Assembly: GCF_013348805.1 (NCBI RefSeq)
Contig: NZ_CP054690.1
Span: 1-64,000, forward strand
Direction: 5' to 3'
Length of the DNA stretch: 64,000 nt
Source: Rhodococcus sp. W8901
Lineage (GTDB): Bacteria; Actinomycetota; Actinomycetes; Mycobacteriales; Mycobacteriaceae
The translations under genes were made by a program, and so were the position numbers. Position 1 is the first letter of the stretch. Each line of letters starts with the position of its first letter. The notes under the pieces were generated by a model. It saw nothing but the letters and a program-made list of their open reading frames with translations. It made no database searches and was not told the DNA's origin. Shown here piece after piece: positions 41,555 to 51,451 of this stretch.

Positions 41555-41619
41555 CGCCCCCGGTCGCGCACGGGCACGGCGAGGCCGAGCGTCCGACGCG
41601 GATCTCGTCGATGCCGCGG
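41555..41619 (-). pseudogene. Fragment of an IclR-family regulator gene
   Basis: About 60 bases here are nearly identical to 43001-43058 inside the intact IclR gene 1.4 kb away, with one single-base gap and about three substitutions. In one frame they read IDEIRVGRSA as in the intact protein, then lose frame. Nothing else in the 275-base spacer 41426-41700 looks like a gene. Confidence 0.6.
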
Positions 41620-41700
41620 ATAATCGTTTGTTCGTCCCCCGGGCCGGTCGTATCGTGGCGGTGATTAGCTGTCCGAACGATCGAAGGGATAGGTCCTGCT

Positions 41701-42189
41701 ATGGATCCGATCACCGAACGCGACCTCCGCGCATCGTTCGTCAACTGTTCGAAAGGCGACGCGAAGCGCCTGCCCGCGCCGCGTGATCTGGACGGCCGGC
41801 CCTGGGACGACCTGGACTTCCTGGGCTGGACCGATCCCGCCTTCCCCGGCCGCGGCTACGTGGTTCTGCCCCGCGCCGACGGCCCGGTCGGCGTCGCGAT
41901 GCGGTTCGAACCGAACGGCTCCGGCAAGTCGCAGATGTGCGCGATCTGCCTCACCACGCACACCCGTGGCGGTGTCGCGCTCATGACCGCGAACAAGGTG
42001 GGCGAGTCGGGGCGGGCGGGGAACTCGGTGGGCATCTACATGTGCATCGACCTGGCCTGCTCGCTCTACGCACGCGGCAGGAAGAAGCCCACGCTCGGCA
42101 GTCGGTACCGCGAGGACCTCAGCCCGGAGGAGAAGACGGAACGGGTCCGCGAGAACATCAACGCGTTCGTCGACCGGTTGTATGCCTGA
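41701..42189 (+). CDS. FBP-type treble-clef zinc-finger protein (FusB-like domain)
   Basis: 162 residues. The C-terminal half carries CAICLTTHTRGG (near 80) and MCIDLACSLYARG (near 117), four cysteines in the arrangement of the elongation-factor-G-binding treble-clef domain found in FusB/FBP proteins. FusB rescues EF-G from fusidic acid, but most actinobacterial relatives are uncharacterised, so ribosome/EF-G binding is an inference. ATG 41701 with GAAGGGA upstream. Stands alone between remnants. Confidence 0.78.
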   Translation: MDPITERDLRASFVNCSKGDAKRLPAPRDLDGRPWDDLDFLGWTDPAFPGRGYVVLPRADGPVGVAMRFEPNGSGKSQMCAICLTTHTRGGVALMTANKVGESGRAGNSVGIYMCIDLACSLYARGRKKPTLGSRYREDLSPEEKTERVRENINAFVDRLYA

Positions 42190-42230
42190 CCGACCGCCGA
42201 CCGGATCAGTGGGCCAGTCCCCGAGCACCT

Positions 42231-42863
42231 TCAGGCGCTCACCGATGTCGATCGCGTCGGCCCGGAGCTCGGCGTGACGGGGACACAGCCCGCCCGGCTG
42301 CGGCGGGGGAGGACATGCCCGGCCGATCTTGCCGCGAAGAGCAGGCCGACCAGTGCCAGCCCGGTCGCATCGCGGATCCGGTACCGGCGGTTGTCGCTGC
42401 ACACCCGCTCGAGTTCGCTCCGGGGAATCGGCCGTGATGTCACCACCGGTTCGCCGGACGCCACCACCGTCACGCGCAGTTCGTCCGCAGGCACCGGATT
42501 CACCACGGATCCGCAGACGGTCTCCGTCTGACCGACACTGTCTGCCGGAACCGAGTAGGACGCGAATATCGCTGTCGCGCTGCCGGAAAGCGCCAGAGCG
42601 GCGACGACGGCACACGTGAACCCGAACAGATGCCAGTACCTGCTGCGCCGGCGTTCACGCCACCAGGCAACGGTGAGCGCGGCGCCGACGGCGGTGGACA
42701 GCACCCAATGCCACCACGGGGAAGCGCCGATCAGGAGGTACCCCGACCACGCGACGGCCGCCCAGAAGGCTGCGGTGATCCAACCGGTGGATACGCGTTC
42801 CGAGCGGTGTTCCTGGAGCGTCACCACCGCAGTCTCGCAGCTGGGTTGCGGGTTCGGCGCCAC
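42231..42863 (-). CDS. Membrane protein of unknown function
   Basis: 210 residues with three hydrophobic segments in the first half (about 28-47, 51-66 and 81-101). An extracytoplasmic stretch follows (SVGQTETVCGSVVNPVPADE) and another hydrophobic segment lies near 167-180. I recognise no family. The start is uncertain: GTG 42863 or one of several internal GTG codons. It ends 16 bases past the IclR gene's end on the same strand, so it may share its transcript. Confidence 0.55.
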   Translation of the reverse strand: MAPNPQPSCETAVVTLQEHRSERVSTGWITAAFWAAVAWSGYLLIGASPWWHWVLSTAVGAALTVAWWRERRRSRYWHLFGFTCAVVAALALSGSATAIFASYSVPADSVGQTETVCGSVVNPVPADELRVTVVASGEPVVTSRPIPRSELERVCSDNRRYRIRDATGLALVGLLFAARSAGHVLPRRSRAGCVPVTPSSGPTRSTSVSA

Positions 42864-42879
42864 TTCGGGCCGCGTCTGC

Positions 42880-43617
42880 TCAGGTGGTCGCGCCCGCCAC
42901 CACCCGCCCCGCGTAGGCGCGCAGCAACTCCACGAGCTCGTCGTCGTCGACCGCGAGCCGCCCCGTGGGGCCGATGGCGGCGAGGCACCCGACGACGGCG
43001 CGCCCCCGGTCGTGCACGGGCACGGCGAGGGCGGAGCGTCCGACGCGGATCTCGTCGACCTCGCGGGCCGGCTCGCCGCGCCGGATCACCGACAGTTCCA
43101 GTTCCAACGTGTCCGGGTCGGTGATGGTGCGGGCGGTGACCTTCCGGAGCGGGCCGGACACCAGGTCGGGTCGCGACGCGAGCAGCAGTTTGCCGATCGC
43201 GGACGCGTGCGGTGCGTTCACCAGTGTCCGCTCGCCGCTGAGTTCGTGGTCGGGGTCGCGGTCCACCAGGCGCACCCGGCCGGCCGTGTACGACGCGAGG
43301 TACACCCCGTACCGCACCTGCGCGCGCAACTCCTCGAGCACGACGCGGTTGTCGACGGGGGTGGCTTGTTCTGCGGCCCCGGCCAGTTCGCGGGTGCGAC
43401 GGCCCAGGGCGAACCCGGACAGGTCGGCGATCCGCACGAGGTAGCCGTCGGCGACGAGGAGGTTCAGCAGTCGATAGGCGGTCGCCGGCGGGATGCCGGC
43501 CAGGGCCGCGATGTCTTTCGCGGACGCGCCGGAGCCCAGTCGGGCGGCGGCCTCGAGCAGTGCGAGGGCGCGCTGCACCGCACGCGGTTCGTTCCCGCCG
43601 AGGTCGCGGACCGCCAT
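42880..43617 (-). CDS. IclR-family transcriptional regulator
   Basis: 245 residues: winged helix at the N-terminus (AVQRALALLEAAARLGSGAS, then AALAGIPPATAYRLLNLLVADGYL, residues 12-60) and an IclR effector domain containing DEIRVGRSALAVPV near 190. The ATG overlaps the permease stop by four bases (ATGA). The frame stays open far upstream inside the permease gene, which is only overlap. It probably controls the permease and the divergent oxidase operon, with an amino acid or keto acid as effector; that is inferred from position. Confidence 0.88.
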   Translation of the reverse strand: MAVRDLGGNEPRAVQRALALLEAAARLGSGASAKDIAALAGIPPATAYRLLNLLVADGYLVRIADLSGFALGRRTRELAGAAEQATPVDNRVVLEELRAQVRYGVYLASYTAGRVRLVDRDPDHELSGERTLVNAPHASAIGKLLLASRPDLVSGPLRKVTARTITDPDTLELELSVIRRGEPAREVDEIRVGRSALAVPVHDRGRAVVGCLAAIGPTGRLAVDDDELVELLRAYAGRVVAGATT

Positions 43618-45104
43618 CAGCGTCCGCCCCGGCCGACCAGGATCGTCTCCCCGGTCGCGTCGGCGGCGAACAGCCCCGCTCCAGGCAGGACGTCGGCGGT
43701 CTCGGCGCTGTCGAATGCACCCATCCGCAGCAGGGCGTCGGGCCGGCGACGACGTAGATGAGCGCGCCACGACAGCCCCGAAGCGAGGATCACGATCACC
43801 GCGATCGGCACTACGTACGACGCGTCGATCATGTTGACGTACAACAGGTATCCGAGTACCGCCACCCCGGCGCCGCTGCCGAGCGCGCCGGCGGCGAGCA
43901 CTCCCGGTGTCTGCTCGCCGATCCGGCTCAGGAACCGGACCGACGCCACCGCCACCACGACGTACGCGACGATGACCGCGCCGCGCACCACCAGTCGCAG
44001 GTCCCCGAACACGACACCGGTGCCGAATATCGCGAACGTCCCGCCGCCGAGCAGGACGACGCCGACCACGAGCGTCAGCGCGACGTCCGGCGTGCGGAAG
44101 GAGTGGTGCACGCGGGCACACCACGACGGCAGCACCCGCTCGACGCCGAGCGAATACACCAGGCGCGACGCGGCATTCGACGACGCCATCGCCGACGCGA
44201 GCCACGAGCAGCACAGTCCGACGTTCAGCACGATCACCACCAGCGGGCTCACTCCGGTCGCGGTGCCGTGCAGGTACGCGTTGACGAGGGTGTCGCTGCG
44301 CCCGGTCCACGCCGACCATCCGGCGAGCACGAACAGCGAACCGCAGATCACCGGCGTCAGCAGCACGGTGCGGGTGACGGTCACCAGCGGTCGGCGGGCC
44401 TCGGGACCGAAGAAGGCGGCGCTCTCGAATCCGGCGAGCGCGAACAGCGCCGCGAGCATCAGCGCGAGCATCCCGTGCCCCGACGTCGGTGGGACGATCG
44501 CGACCTGGGAGGCGCTGTCGCCGAACAGCATCAGGCCCACGATGAATGCGAGTGAACAGGTCTCGATCGCCAGGATGGCGATCGCGGCGAAGCGCACGCT
44601 GCGCACCAGGCACAGCAGGATGCACACCGCCAGAACGGGATACACGATCGGTGCCGGTGCCCCGATGCCCGCGAACGCGAACAGCGCGATCACCGCCTGC
44701 CCGCCGTGGTAGAGCGTCATCACGGCGCTGCCGACGTACTTGACCAGCATCGCGACCGCCGCGGTGAGGGCGGCCCGTGACCCGGATCCGCGGAAGGCGA
44801 AGCTGTGGAGCCCGCCGGCCGCGGCCATGCGTCGGGTGAACTGCGAGAGGCAGAATGCTATGAGGGTGACCGCGACCGTCGCGGCCAGGATCGTGAGCAT
44901 GCCGCCGAGCAGGTGGCCGTGGGTGAGCATCGTGACCGGCAGTACCACCATCGACACGGCCGGCGCGGTGGTCGCGACCGACTGCGCCAGCACCTCGACG
45001 CCCGACAGTTGCCGGCGGCCGAGCGCCCGCATCGGCGACAGCGCAGGCCGCCCGGGTTCACGGACGGTGAACGAGCGCGCGATCGCGTCGGTGAGTGCGG
45101 ACAT
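43617..45104 (-). CDS. APC-family amino-acid permease
   Basis: 495 residues with about twelve membrane helices. The N-terminal helix motif VATTAPAVSMVVLPV (near 40) and the unwound-helix segment LFALAGFESAAFFGPEAR (near 228) are typical of APC amino-acid transporters. ATG 45104 (start MSALTDAIARSF) is preferred; an upstream start at 45167 adds an unlikely leader. It forms a two-gene leftward operon with the IclR regulator and is divergent from the L-amino-acid oxidase operon, which suggests it imports the same amino acids. Confidence 0.87.
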   Translation of the reverse strand: MSALTDAIARSFTVREPGRPALSPMRALGRRQLSGVEVLAQSVATTAPAVSMVVLPVTMLTHGHLLGGMLTILAATVAVTLIAFCLSQFTRRMAAAGGLHSFAFRGSGSRAALTAAVAMLVKYVGSAVMTLYHGGQAVIALFAFAGIGAPAPIVYPVLAVCILLCLVRSVRFAAIAILAIETCSLAFIVGLMLFGDSASQVAIVPPTSGHGMLALMLAALFALAGFESAAFFGPEARRPLVTVTRTVLLTPVICGSLFVLAGWSAWTGRSDTLVNAYLHGTATGVSPLVVIVLNVGLCCSWLASAMASSNAASRLVYSLGVERVLPSWCARVHHSFRTPDVALTLVVGVVLLGGGTFAIFGTGVVFGDLRLVVRGAVIVAYVVVAVASVRFLSRIGEQTPGVLAAGALGSGAGVAVLGYLLYVNMIDASYVVPIAVIVILASGLSWRAHLRRRRPDALLRMGAFDSAETADVLPGAGLFAADATGETILVGRGGR

Positions 45105-46920
<1,816 letters not shown>

Positions 46921-46949
46921 ATTCCAGTCACATTCGCAGAGGAGCCACC

Positions 46950-47624
46950 ATGAAATCCGTTGCCCGCAAGACCTTCGCCGCCACCCTCGCCGCGTCGGCG
47001 CTGCTCGTCACGGCGACCGCGTGCTCGTCCGACACCGCCGAGGCCGAGACCACACCCGGGAGCACCTTCGTTTCCAAGTCGGTTCTCGAAGTGGGAGAGG
47101 CGAATCCGATGATCGCGCAGGGTGTCGCGATAGGCGCGAACACTGCGGTCTACAAGACCAGCGGCATCGGACCCTCCGCGTCCGACAAGTCGGCGCCCGA
47201 GGGCACCCCCGAGTCGTACATCGACAGCCAGTTCGGCGGGGGAGTGCTCCCCGCCGGTGTGACGGTCACCGAGGCGCAGGGCATAGGCGTGCTCGAGAAG
47301 ATTCGCGACAATCTCGAAGCCCAGGGACTGACGCTCGAAGACGTCGTCACGATGCGGGTGTTCCTCGACAACGCCCCCGGCACCGACCGGGCCGACTACG
47401 CCGGCTGGAACCGCGCGTACCGCCAGTTCTTCGCCAACACCAACCTCGAGACCGGCGACACCGTGCTGGTCCCGATGGGCACCGCGGCGCCCGCCGCGCC
47501 GATCGAACGGAACAGCGCCCGCCCCACCCGGTTCGCGCTCGAGGTCGGGACGCTGCCGGTGGCGGGCTGGCTCGTCGAGGTCGAGGTGGACGCCGTCTAC
47601 CCCGACGGCAAGGAGCCGTCCTGA
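46950..47624 (+). CDS. RidA-family (YjgF/YER057c) lipoprotein
   Basis: RidA proteins hydrolyse reactive enamines and imines to keto acids and ammonia. 224 residues: signal peptide with lipobox-like ending TATAC (Cys25), then a full RidA-like domain with [10 protein letters not shown] near 132 and the C-terminal [13 protein letters not shown], where Arg194 corresponds to the conserved catalytic arginine. RidA is normally cytoplasmic and about 130 residues; an exported lipoprotein form is unusual and places imine clearance beside the exported oxidase upstream. AGAGGAG precedes the ATG. The stop shares one base with tatA. Confidence 0.82.
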   Translation: MKSVARKTFAATLAASALLVTATACSSDTAEAETTPGSTFVSKSVLEVGEANPMIAQGVAIGANTAVYKTSGIGPSASDKSAPEGTPESYIDSQFGGGVLPAGVTVTEAQGIGVLEKIRDNLEAQGLTLEDVVTMRVFLDNAPGTDRADYAGWNRAYRQFFANTNLETGDTVLVPMGTAAPAAPIERNSARPTRFALEVGTLPVAGWLVEVEVDAVYPDGKEPS

Positions 47625-47824
47625 TGGGCGCGCTGAGCCCGGGGCACTGGGCGATCGTGGCGGTGGTCCTGCTGGTGCTGTTCGGGTCGAAGAAGCTGCC
47701 CGACGCCGCCCGCGGCCTGGGCCGGTCGCTGCGCATCCTCAAGAGCGAGGTCGGTGAGTTGCAGGCCGACGACCAGTCGACCGAGGTCGGGGCACCGGAA
47801 TCCGCGAAGCGCCTGTCGGCGTAG
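47624..47824 (+). CDS. tatA: TatA-type twin-arginine translocase subunit (paralogue)
   Basis: 66 residues with the TatA layout: short N-terminus MGALSPGHW, membrane helix ([12 protein letters not shown]), hinge FGSKKLPD, amphipathic helix [16 protein letters not shown] and a charged tail. Actinobacteria usually carry the housekeeping tatA beside tatC, so a copy in an oxidase operon is probably an additional one. It overlaps the RidA stop (TGATG). A strong terminator follows. Confidence 0.88.
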   Translation: MGALSPGHWAIVAVVLLVLFGSKKLPDAARGLGRSLRILKSEVGELQADDQSTEVGAPESAKRLSA

Positions 47825-47837
47825 TTCCACCGAGAAG

Positions 47838-47873
47838 AGAAGCCGCGCAACGGAAATCTGTTGCGCGGCTTCT
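47838..47873. terminator. Bidirectional hairpin terminator
   Basis: GAAGCCGCGCAAC (47839-47851) pairs perfectly with GTTGCGCGGCTTC (47860-47872), with one further A-T pair outside. It separates the converging tatA and MarR genes. Confidence 0.88.
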
Positions 47874-47893
47874 TCACGTCCGGAGGCCGCCGG

Positions 47894-48349
47894 TCACGGC
47901 CGGGGCCAGGGCCGTCCGCCCATTCTCTCGATGTCGGTATTGAACCGTTTGAGGTAGGCGGCGAAGGCGGCGACGTCCTCGGCCTCCCAGTCCTCCATCA
48001 TCTTGTCGAGCGCCGTGATGCTCCCCGCCCGTTCCGCATCGAGGCGGGCCTTGCCCTCCGCGGTGATGCGGAACTTGCGGGCCATCCCGCCCTCGGGGTC
48101 GGGGATACGTTCGAGGAGTCCGCTACCGAGCATCGAGGTGGTCTGCCGGTGCAGGGTGGAGGTGTCGAGGCCGAGGGCGTCGCTGAGCTGTCCGATCGAC
48201 ATGGGGCCCTCGATGTCGATGCGGCTGAGCAGCACGTAGGCGCTGCTGTCGAGGTGGCCGCCGCTGCGCCGGGGGCGCGGGCTGTTGTGGTGCACGTGTC
48301 GACCGAGCAGCATGGTCTCGAAGTCGATCAGATGCGTGGGTTTCTGCAT
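47894..48349 (-). CDS. MarR-family transcriptional regulator
   Basis: 151 residues: winged helix with LDSSAYVLLSRIDIEGPMSI and LSDALGLDTSTLHRQTTSML (about 33-75), wing GMARKFRITAEG near 90 and a C-terminal dimerisation helix. ATG 48349 follows AGAGGACC; the frame extends further upstream without homology. It is divergent from an MFS efflux gene, and the spacer holds two inverted repeats, so it most likely represses the transporter and itself. Confidence 0.9.
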   Translation of the reverse strand: MQKPTHLIDFETMLLGRHVHHNSPRPRRSGGHLDSSAYVLLSRIDIEGPMSIGQLSDALGLDTSTLHRQTTSMLGSGLLERIPDPEGGMARKFRITAEGKARLDAERAGSITALDKMMEDWEAEDVAAFAAYLKRFNTDIERMGGRPWPRP

Positions 48350-48450
48350 TTCGGTCCTCTCACAACCCGCATCGGTCCTCGGCGCTCGATGCCCTCCCAT
48401 TGTGCCCCGTGAAACCGGACATATCACCCTAGCTGGGAATTTGCGCGATA

Positions 48451-48482
48451 CAACTTGATTGCACGATACAAGTTGGTTGTAT
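48451..48482. promoter_or_regulatory. Probable MarR operators
   Basis: CAACTTG (48451-48457) with CAAGTTG (48469-48475), and ATACAA (48466-48471) with TTGTAT (48477-48482), form two overlapping inverted repeats in the MarR/MFS divergent spacer. Confidence 0.6.
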
Positions 48483-48535
48483 GCTGCAACTAGTTTGAGT
48501 AACGAAATCCGTTGATCTTAGAAGTTGGGAGTCCC

Positions 48536-49987
48536 GTGGACAGCTCCGCGTCCACCGCCCGTTCGGGCGGCATCGTCACAGTGCTGGCGGTAGCCGGCAT
48601 CGTGGCGGCACTTATGCAGACCCTGGTGGTGCCGCTGATCGGCGACCTGCCTCGCATCCTCGACACGACGGCGTCCAACGCGTCGTGGGTCATCACGATC
48701 ACGCTGCTCGTCGGCGCCGTCGCGACGCCCGTCACCGGACGGCTCGGTGACCTGCTCGGCAAGCGGCGCATGCTGCTGTTCTGCTCGTTCCCCCTCGCGG
48801 CCGGTTCGGTGATGTGTGCACTCGCCGACTCCCTGGCTCCGATGGTCATCGGCCGCGGCCTGCAGGGCCTCGGCATGGGAATGGTGCCCCTCGGTATCAG
48901 CGCCCTGCGTGAGCTGGTGCCGCCGCAGAAGCTGGGATCGTCGATCGCCCTGATCAGCGCGACCCTCGGCATCGGTGGCGCGCTCGGTCTGCCGATCTCG
49001 GCGGCCGTCACGCAGAACACCAGCTGGCGCGTGCTGTTCTGGGGCTGCGCGGTGCTCAGCGTCGTCATCGGCGTCCTGATCTGGCGTCTCATCCCTGCCA
49101 CCCCGGCCATGGCCGCGGGCGGCCGGTTCGACTACGTCGGTGCGATCGGCCTCGGCGCCGGCCTGGTGAGCCTGCTGCTGGCCGTCTCCAAGGGTGCCGT
49201 CTGGGGCTGGGGCAGCGCGTCGATCCTCGGATTGTTCGCGGCCGCGGTCATCGTGCTCCTGGCCTGGGGATGGTGGGAGCTGCGCACCAGCGATCCGCTG
49301 GTGAACCTGCGCCTGGCCGCCGGCAAGCAGGTGCTGCTGACCAACTCCGCGTCCGTCGTCGTCGGGTTCTCGATGTACGCGCAGTCGCTGATCATTCCGC
49401 AGTTGCTCCAGCTGCCCGAGTCCACCGGATACGGCCTCGGTCAGTCGATGCTCGCGATGGGTCTGTGGATGCTGCCCGGCGGCTTCGTGATGATGGCCGT
49501 CTCGCCGCTCGGCGCGAAATTGTCCGCCGCCCGCGGCCCCAAGGTCACGCTGGTGCTCGGCGCGCTGGTCATCGCCTTCGGTTACGGATCGTCGATGCTG
49601 CTGCTCGGGTCGACGTGGGGTCTGCTCGTGGTCGTCTGTATCTCCAACGCGGGCGTGGGCCTGGCCTACGGCGCGATGCCGGCGCTGATCATGGGCGCGG
49701 TGCCGCCGTCGGCGACGGGCTCGGCCAACAGCTTCAACACCCTGATGCGCTCGGTCGGTACGTCCGTGGCCGCCGCGGTCGTGGGCGTCGTGCTGGCGCA
49801 GATGAGCGTCGACGTCGGTGGTCACACGATGCCCACCGAGGCCGGGTTCCGTACGGGTCTGCTGATCGGCTGTGGTGTCGCACTCGTGGCGTCGGCGATC
49901 GCGTCGGCGATTCCCGGCCGCAAGCCCGCCGCGTCGACGCATCCCGTCACGGCGGATGTCGACGAGAAGGTCGCCGCCAAGGCCTGA
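48536..49987 (+). CDS. MFS multidrug efflux transporter (DHA2-like)
   Basis: 483 residues, about fourteen membrane helices. The loop motif GRLGDLLGKRRMLLF lies near residue 61, GRGLQGLGMGMVPLG near 100 and the C motif ATLGIGGALGLP near 140, all features of drug:proton antiporters. GTG 48536 follows GGGAG; an upstream start at 48512 is less likely. Control by the divergent MarR regulator fits a drug- or phenolic-responsive pump. Substrate unknown. Confidence 0.87.
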   Translation: MDSSASTARSGGIVTVLAVAGIVAALMQTLVVPLIGDLPRILDTTASNASWVITITLLVGAVATPVTGRLGDLLGKRRMLLFCSFPLAAGSVMCALADSLAPMVIGRGLQGLGMGMVPLGISALRELVPPQKLGSSIALISATLGIGGALGLPISAAVTQNTSWRVLFWGCAVLSVVIGVLIWRLIPATPAMAAGGRFDYVGAIGLGAGLVSLLLAVSKGAVWGWGSASILGLFAAAVIVLLAWGWWELRTSDPLVNLRLAAGKQVLLTNSASVVVGFSMYAQSLIIPQLLQLPESTGYGLGQSMLAMGLWMLPGGFVMMAVSPLGAKLSAARGPKVTLVLGALVIAFGYGSSMLLLGSTWGLLVVVCISNAGVGLAYGAMPALIMGAVPPSATGSANSFNTLMRSVGTSVAAAVVGVVLAQMSVDVGGHTMPTEAGFRTGLLIGCGVALVASAIASAIPGRKPAASTHPVTADVDEKVAAKA

Positions 49988-50079
49988 TCAGGGCGTTCGA
50001 TCCGGGCGATCGGACACTCCGCGAAGAAGTTCCGATCCCTGTGAGACAAACGTTCAACAGGTGCTACTGTTCGTCCTGC

Positions 50080-50112
50080 ACTGGCCGCAGCTGTTCACTC
50101 GCTGCGGCCAGT
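50080..50112 (+). terminator. Hairpin terminator after the MFS gene
   Basis: ACTGGCCGCAGC (50080-50091) pairs perfectly with GCTGCGGCCAGT (50101-50112), followed by AGCTATTTTGG. Confidence 0.82.
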
Positions 50113-50146
50113 AGCTATTTTGGCCCCCGCCCGCGCCGCGGGTGGA

Positions 50147-50162
50147 TGTTTCACGCGAAACG
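50147..50162. promoter_or_regulatory. parS-like ParB-binding site
   Basis: TGTTTCACGCGAAACG matches the parS consensus TGTTTCACGTGAAACA at 14 of 16 positions. It lies 50 kb from dnaA and overlaps the stop codon of the FAD monooxygenase gene, typical of the origin-proximal location of parS sites. Confidence 0.55.
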
Positions 50163-51170
50163 GGAACCCAGCCTGACGGCGGCGTCGCGCACACCGATCC
50201 AGTGCCGCGCGGTCGCGACCCGGCCGACCAGGTGCGACGCCCGGACGAGTCGACGGGTGGGACGCCGCCGCGCCCGGTCGTAGCGGCGCAGCGCGTCGGC
50301 GACGGGGTGCTCGGTCAGCAGGCGGCCCAGCGTCACCGCATCGACCATCGCCTCGCACGCGCCGCGCCCCAGATTCGGGGCCATCGAGTGCGCGGCGTCG
50401 CCGATCAGCGCGACGTTGCCGCGCACGTACGACGGCAGCGGCGGCGACTCGTAGAGGTCGTGGTGCAGCACGACGTCGGGGTCGACCTGTTCGAGGATCT
50501 TGCGGATGTCCTGGTGCCAGTCGCCGAACCGGGCCCGCAGGAAGTCGAGCCCACCGGTCGACTCGGCGGGGGAGCGGACCGCCGCGAACCAATTCACCAG
50601 CCCGCCCTCGCGCGGCGTGATTCCGAACAGCGCACCCGGCCCCCACGTCTCGCTCACCGAGGCCGCCTCGCCCGGAATCCATCCGCGCCAGGCGGTCATT
50701 CCCGTGTACCCGGGTCGGTACTGCGCCCCGAACAGCACGTCGCGGGTGGCGCTGCGGGTGCCGTCGGCGGCGACGACGACGTCGAACCCGGCGAGCGTCG
50801 CCAGGTCGGGGGACGGTGTCGCGAAGCGGACGACCCCGCCCGGCAGGCCGTCGAGCAGTACGCCGTGCAGGGCGGGCCGGGAGATCAGGTAGGCGGTGCG
50901 GCGTTCGCTGTCGACCCGTCCGATCACCGACCCGTCCGGCCGCAGGAACGCGGCGCGGCGCTGCATCGCGCCCAGCTTCCGAACCCCGTCACCGACGCCG
51001 GCATCGTCCAGTGCCGCCACCGCCTGCGGCCACACCCCCAGCGCGGTTCCAGTCGTGGGCGGGGCCGCGGAACGCTCGAAGACGGTGACGTCCCAGCCGC
51101 GCCGGGTCAGATGATTGGCGGCCGTGAGTCCACCGATGCCGCCCCCGAGGATCGCTGCGCAACCAGCCAT
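50151..51170 (-). CDS. FAD-dependent aromatic-type monooxygenase
   Basis: 339 residues with the FAD-binding GGGIGGLTAANHLTRRGW (start), the RxxL-containing RPALHGVLLDG near 95, and GDAAHSMAPNLGRGACEAM near 265, the motifs of group A flavin monooxygenases (salicylate/para-hydroxybenzoate hydroxylase superfamily). It is slightly short for the family. ATG 51170 gives the exact dinucleotide fold; a longer frame to 51521 does not add homology. Substrate unknown. No close partner gene. Confidence 0.83.
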   Translation of the reverse strand: MAGCAAILGGGIGGLTAANHLTRRGWDVTVFERSAAPPTTGTALGVWPQAVAALDDAGVGDGVRKLGAMQRRAAFLRPDGSVIGRVDSERRTAYLISRPALHGVLLDGLPGGVVRFATPSPDLATLAGFDVVVAADGTRSATRDVLFGAQYRPGYTGMTAWRGWIPGEAASVSETWGPGALFGITPREGGLVNWFAAVRSPAESTGGLDFLRARFGDWHQDIRKILEQVDPDVVLHHDLYESPPLPSYVRGNVALIGDAAHSMAPNLGRGACEAMVDAVTLGRLLTEHPVADALRRYDRARRRPTRRLVRASHLVGRVATARHWIGVRDAAVRLGSRFA

Positions 51171-51451
51171 GCGAGGGACCGTACCGGAGGTGTCGCAATC
51201 CTTCCGGGCAGCGTTTCGCGCCGTCCCCGGATCGTCTGGGGTGTTTACAGGCTCGTGGGCACGGCGTCCAATGGAGATGAGAACTGATGCGCCGCCGTGA
51301 CGGTGAGCGAGGTGGATGTCTGGTTTCGGGCCTGAGAGCGTGCCGGGTGCCGTCGGGAGTCGGCCGGACACAACCATGGTCGTCCCTGGTGGCGATGGCG
51401 GCGTCGGGCGCCCGACTCCGGCGATTCGTCCGCTTGGAGAAGGGAATACGC

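Noticed and set aside
43618-44625. Extension of the IclR frame upstream through the permease gene
   Set aside because: Out-of-phase reading of the permease; the true regulator starts at 43617 with an ATGA overlap.
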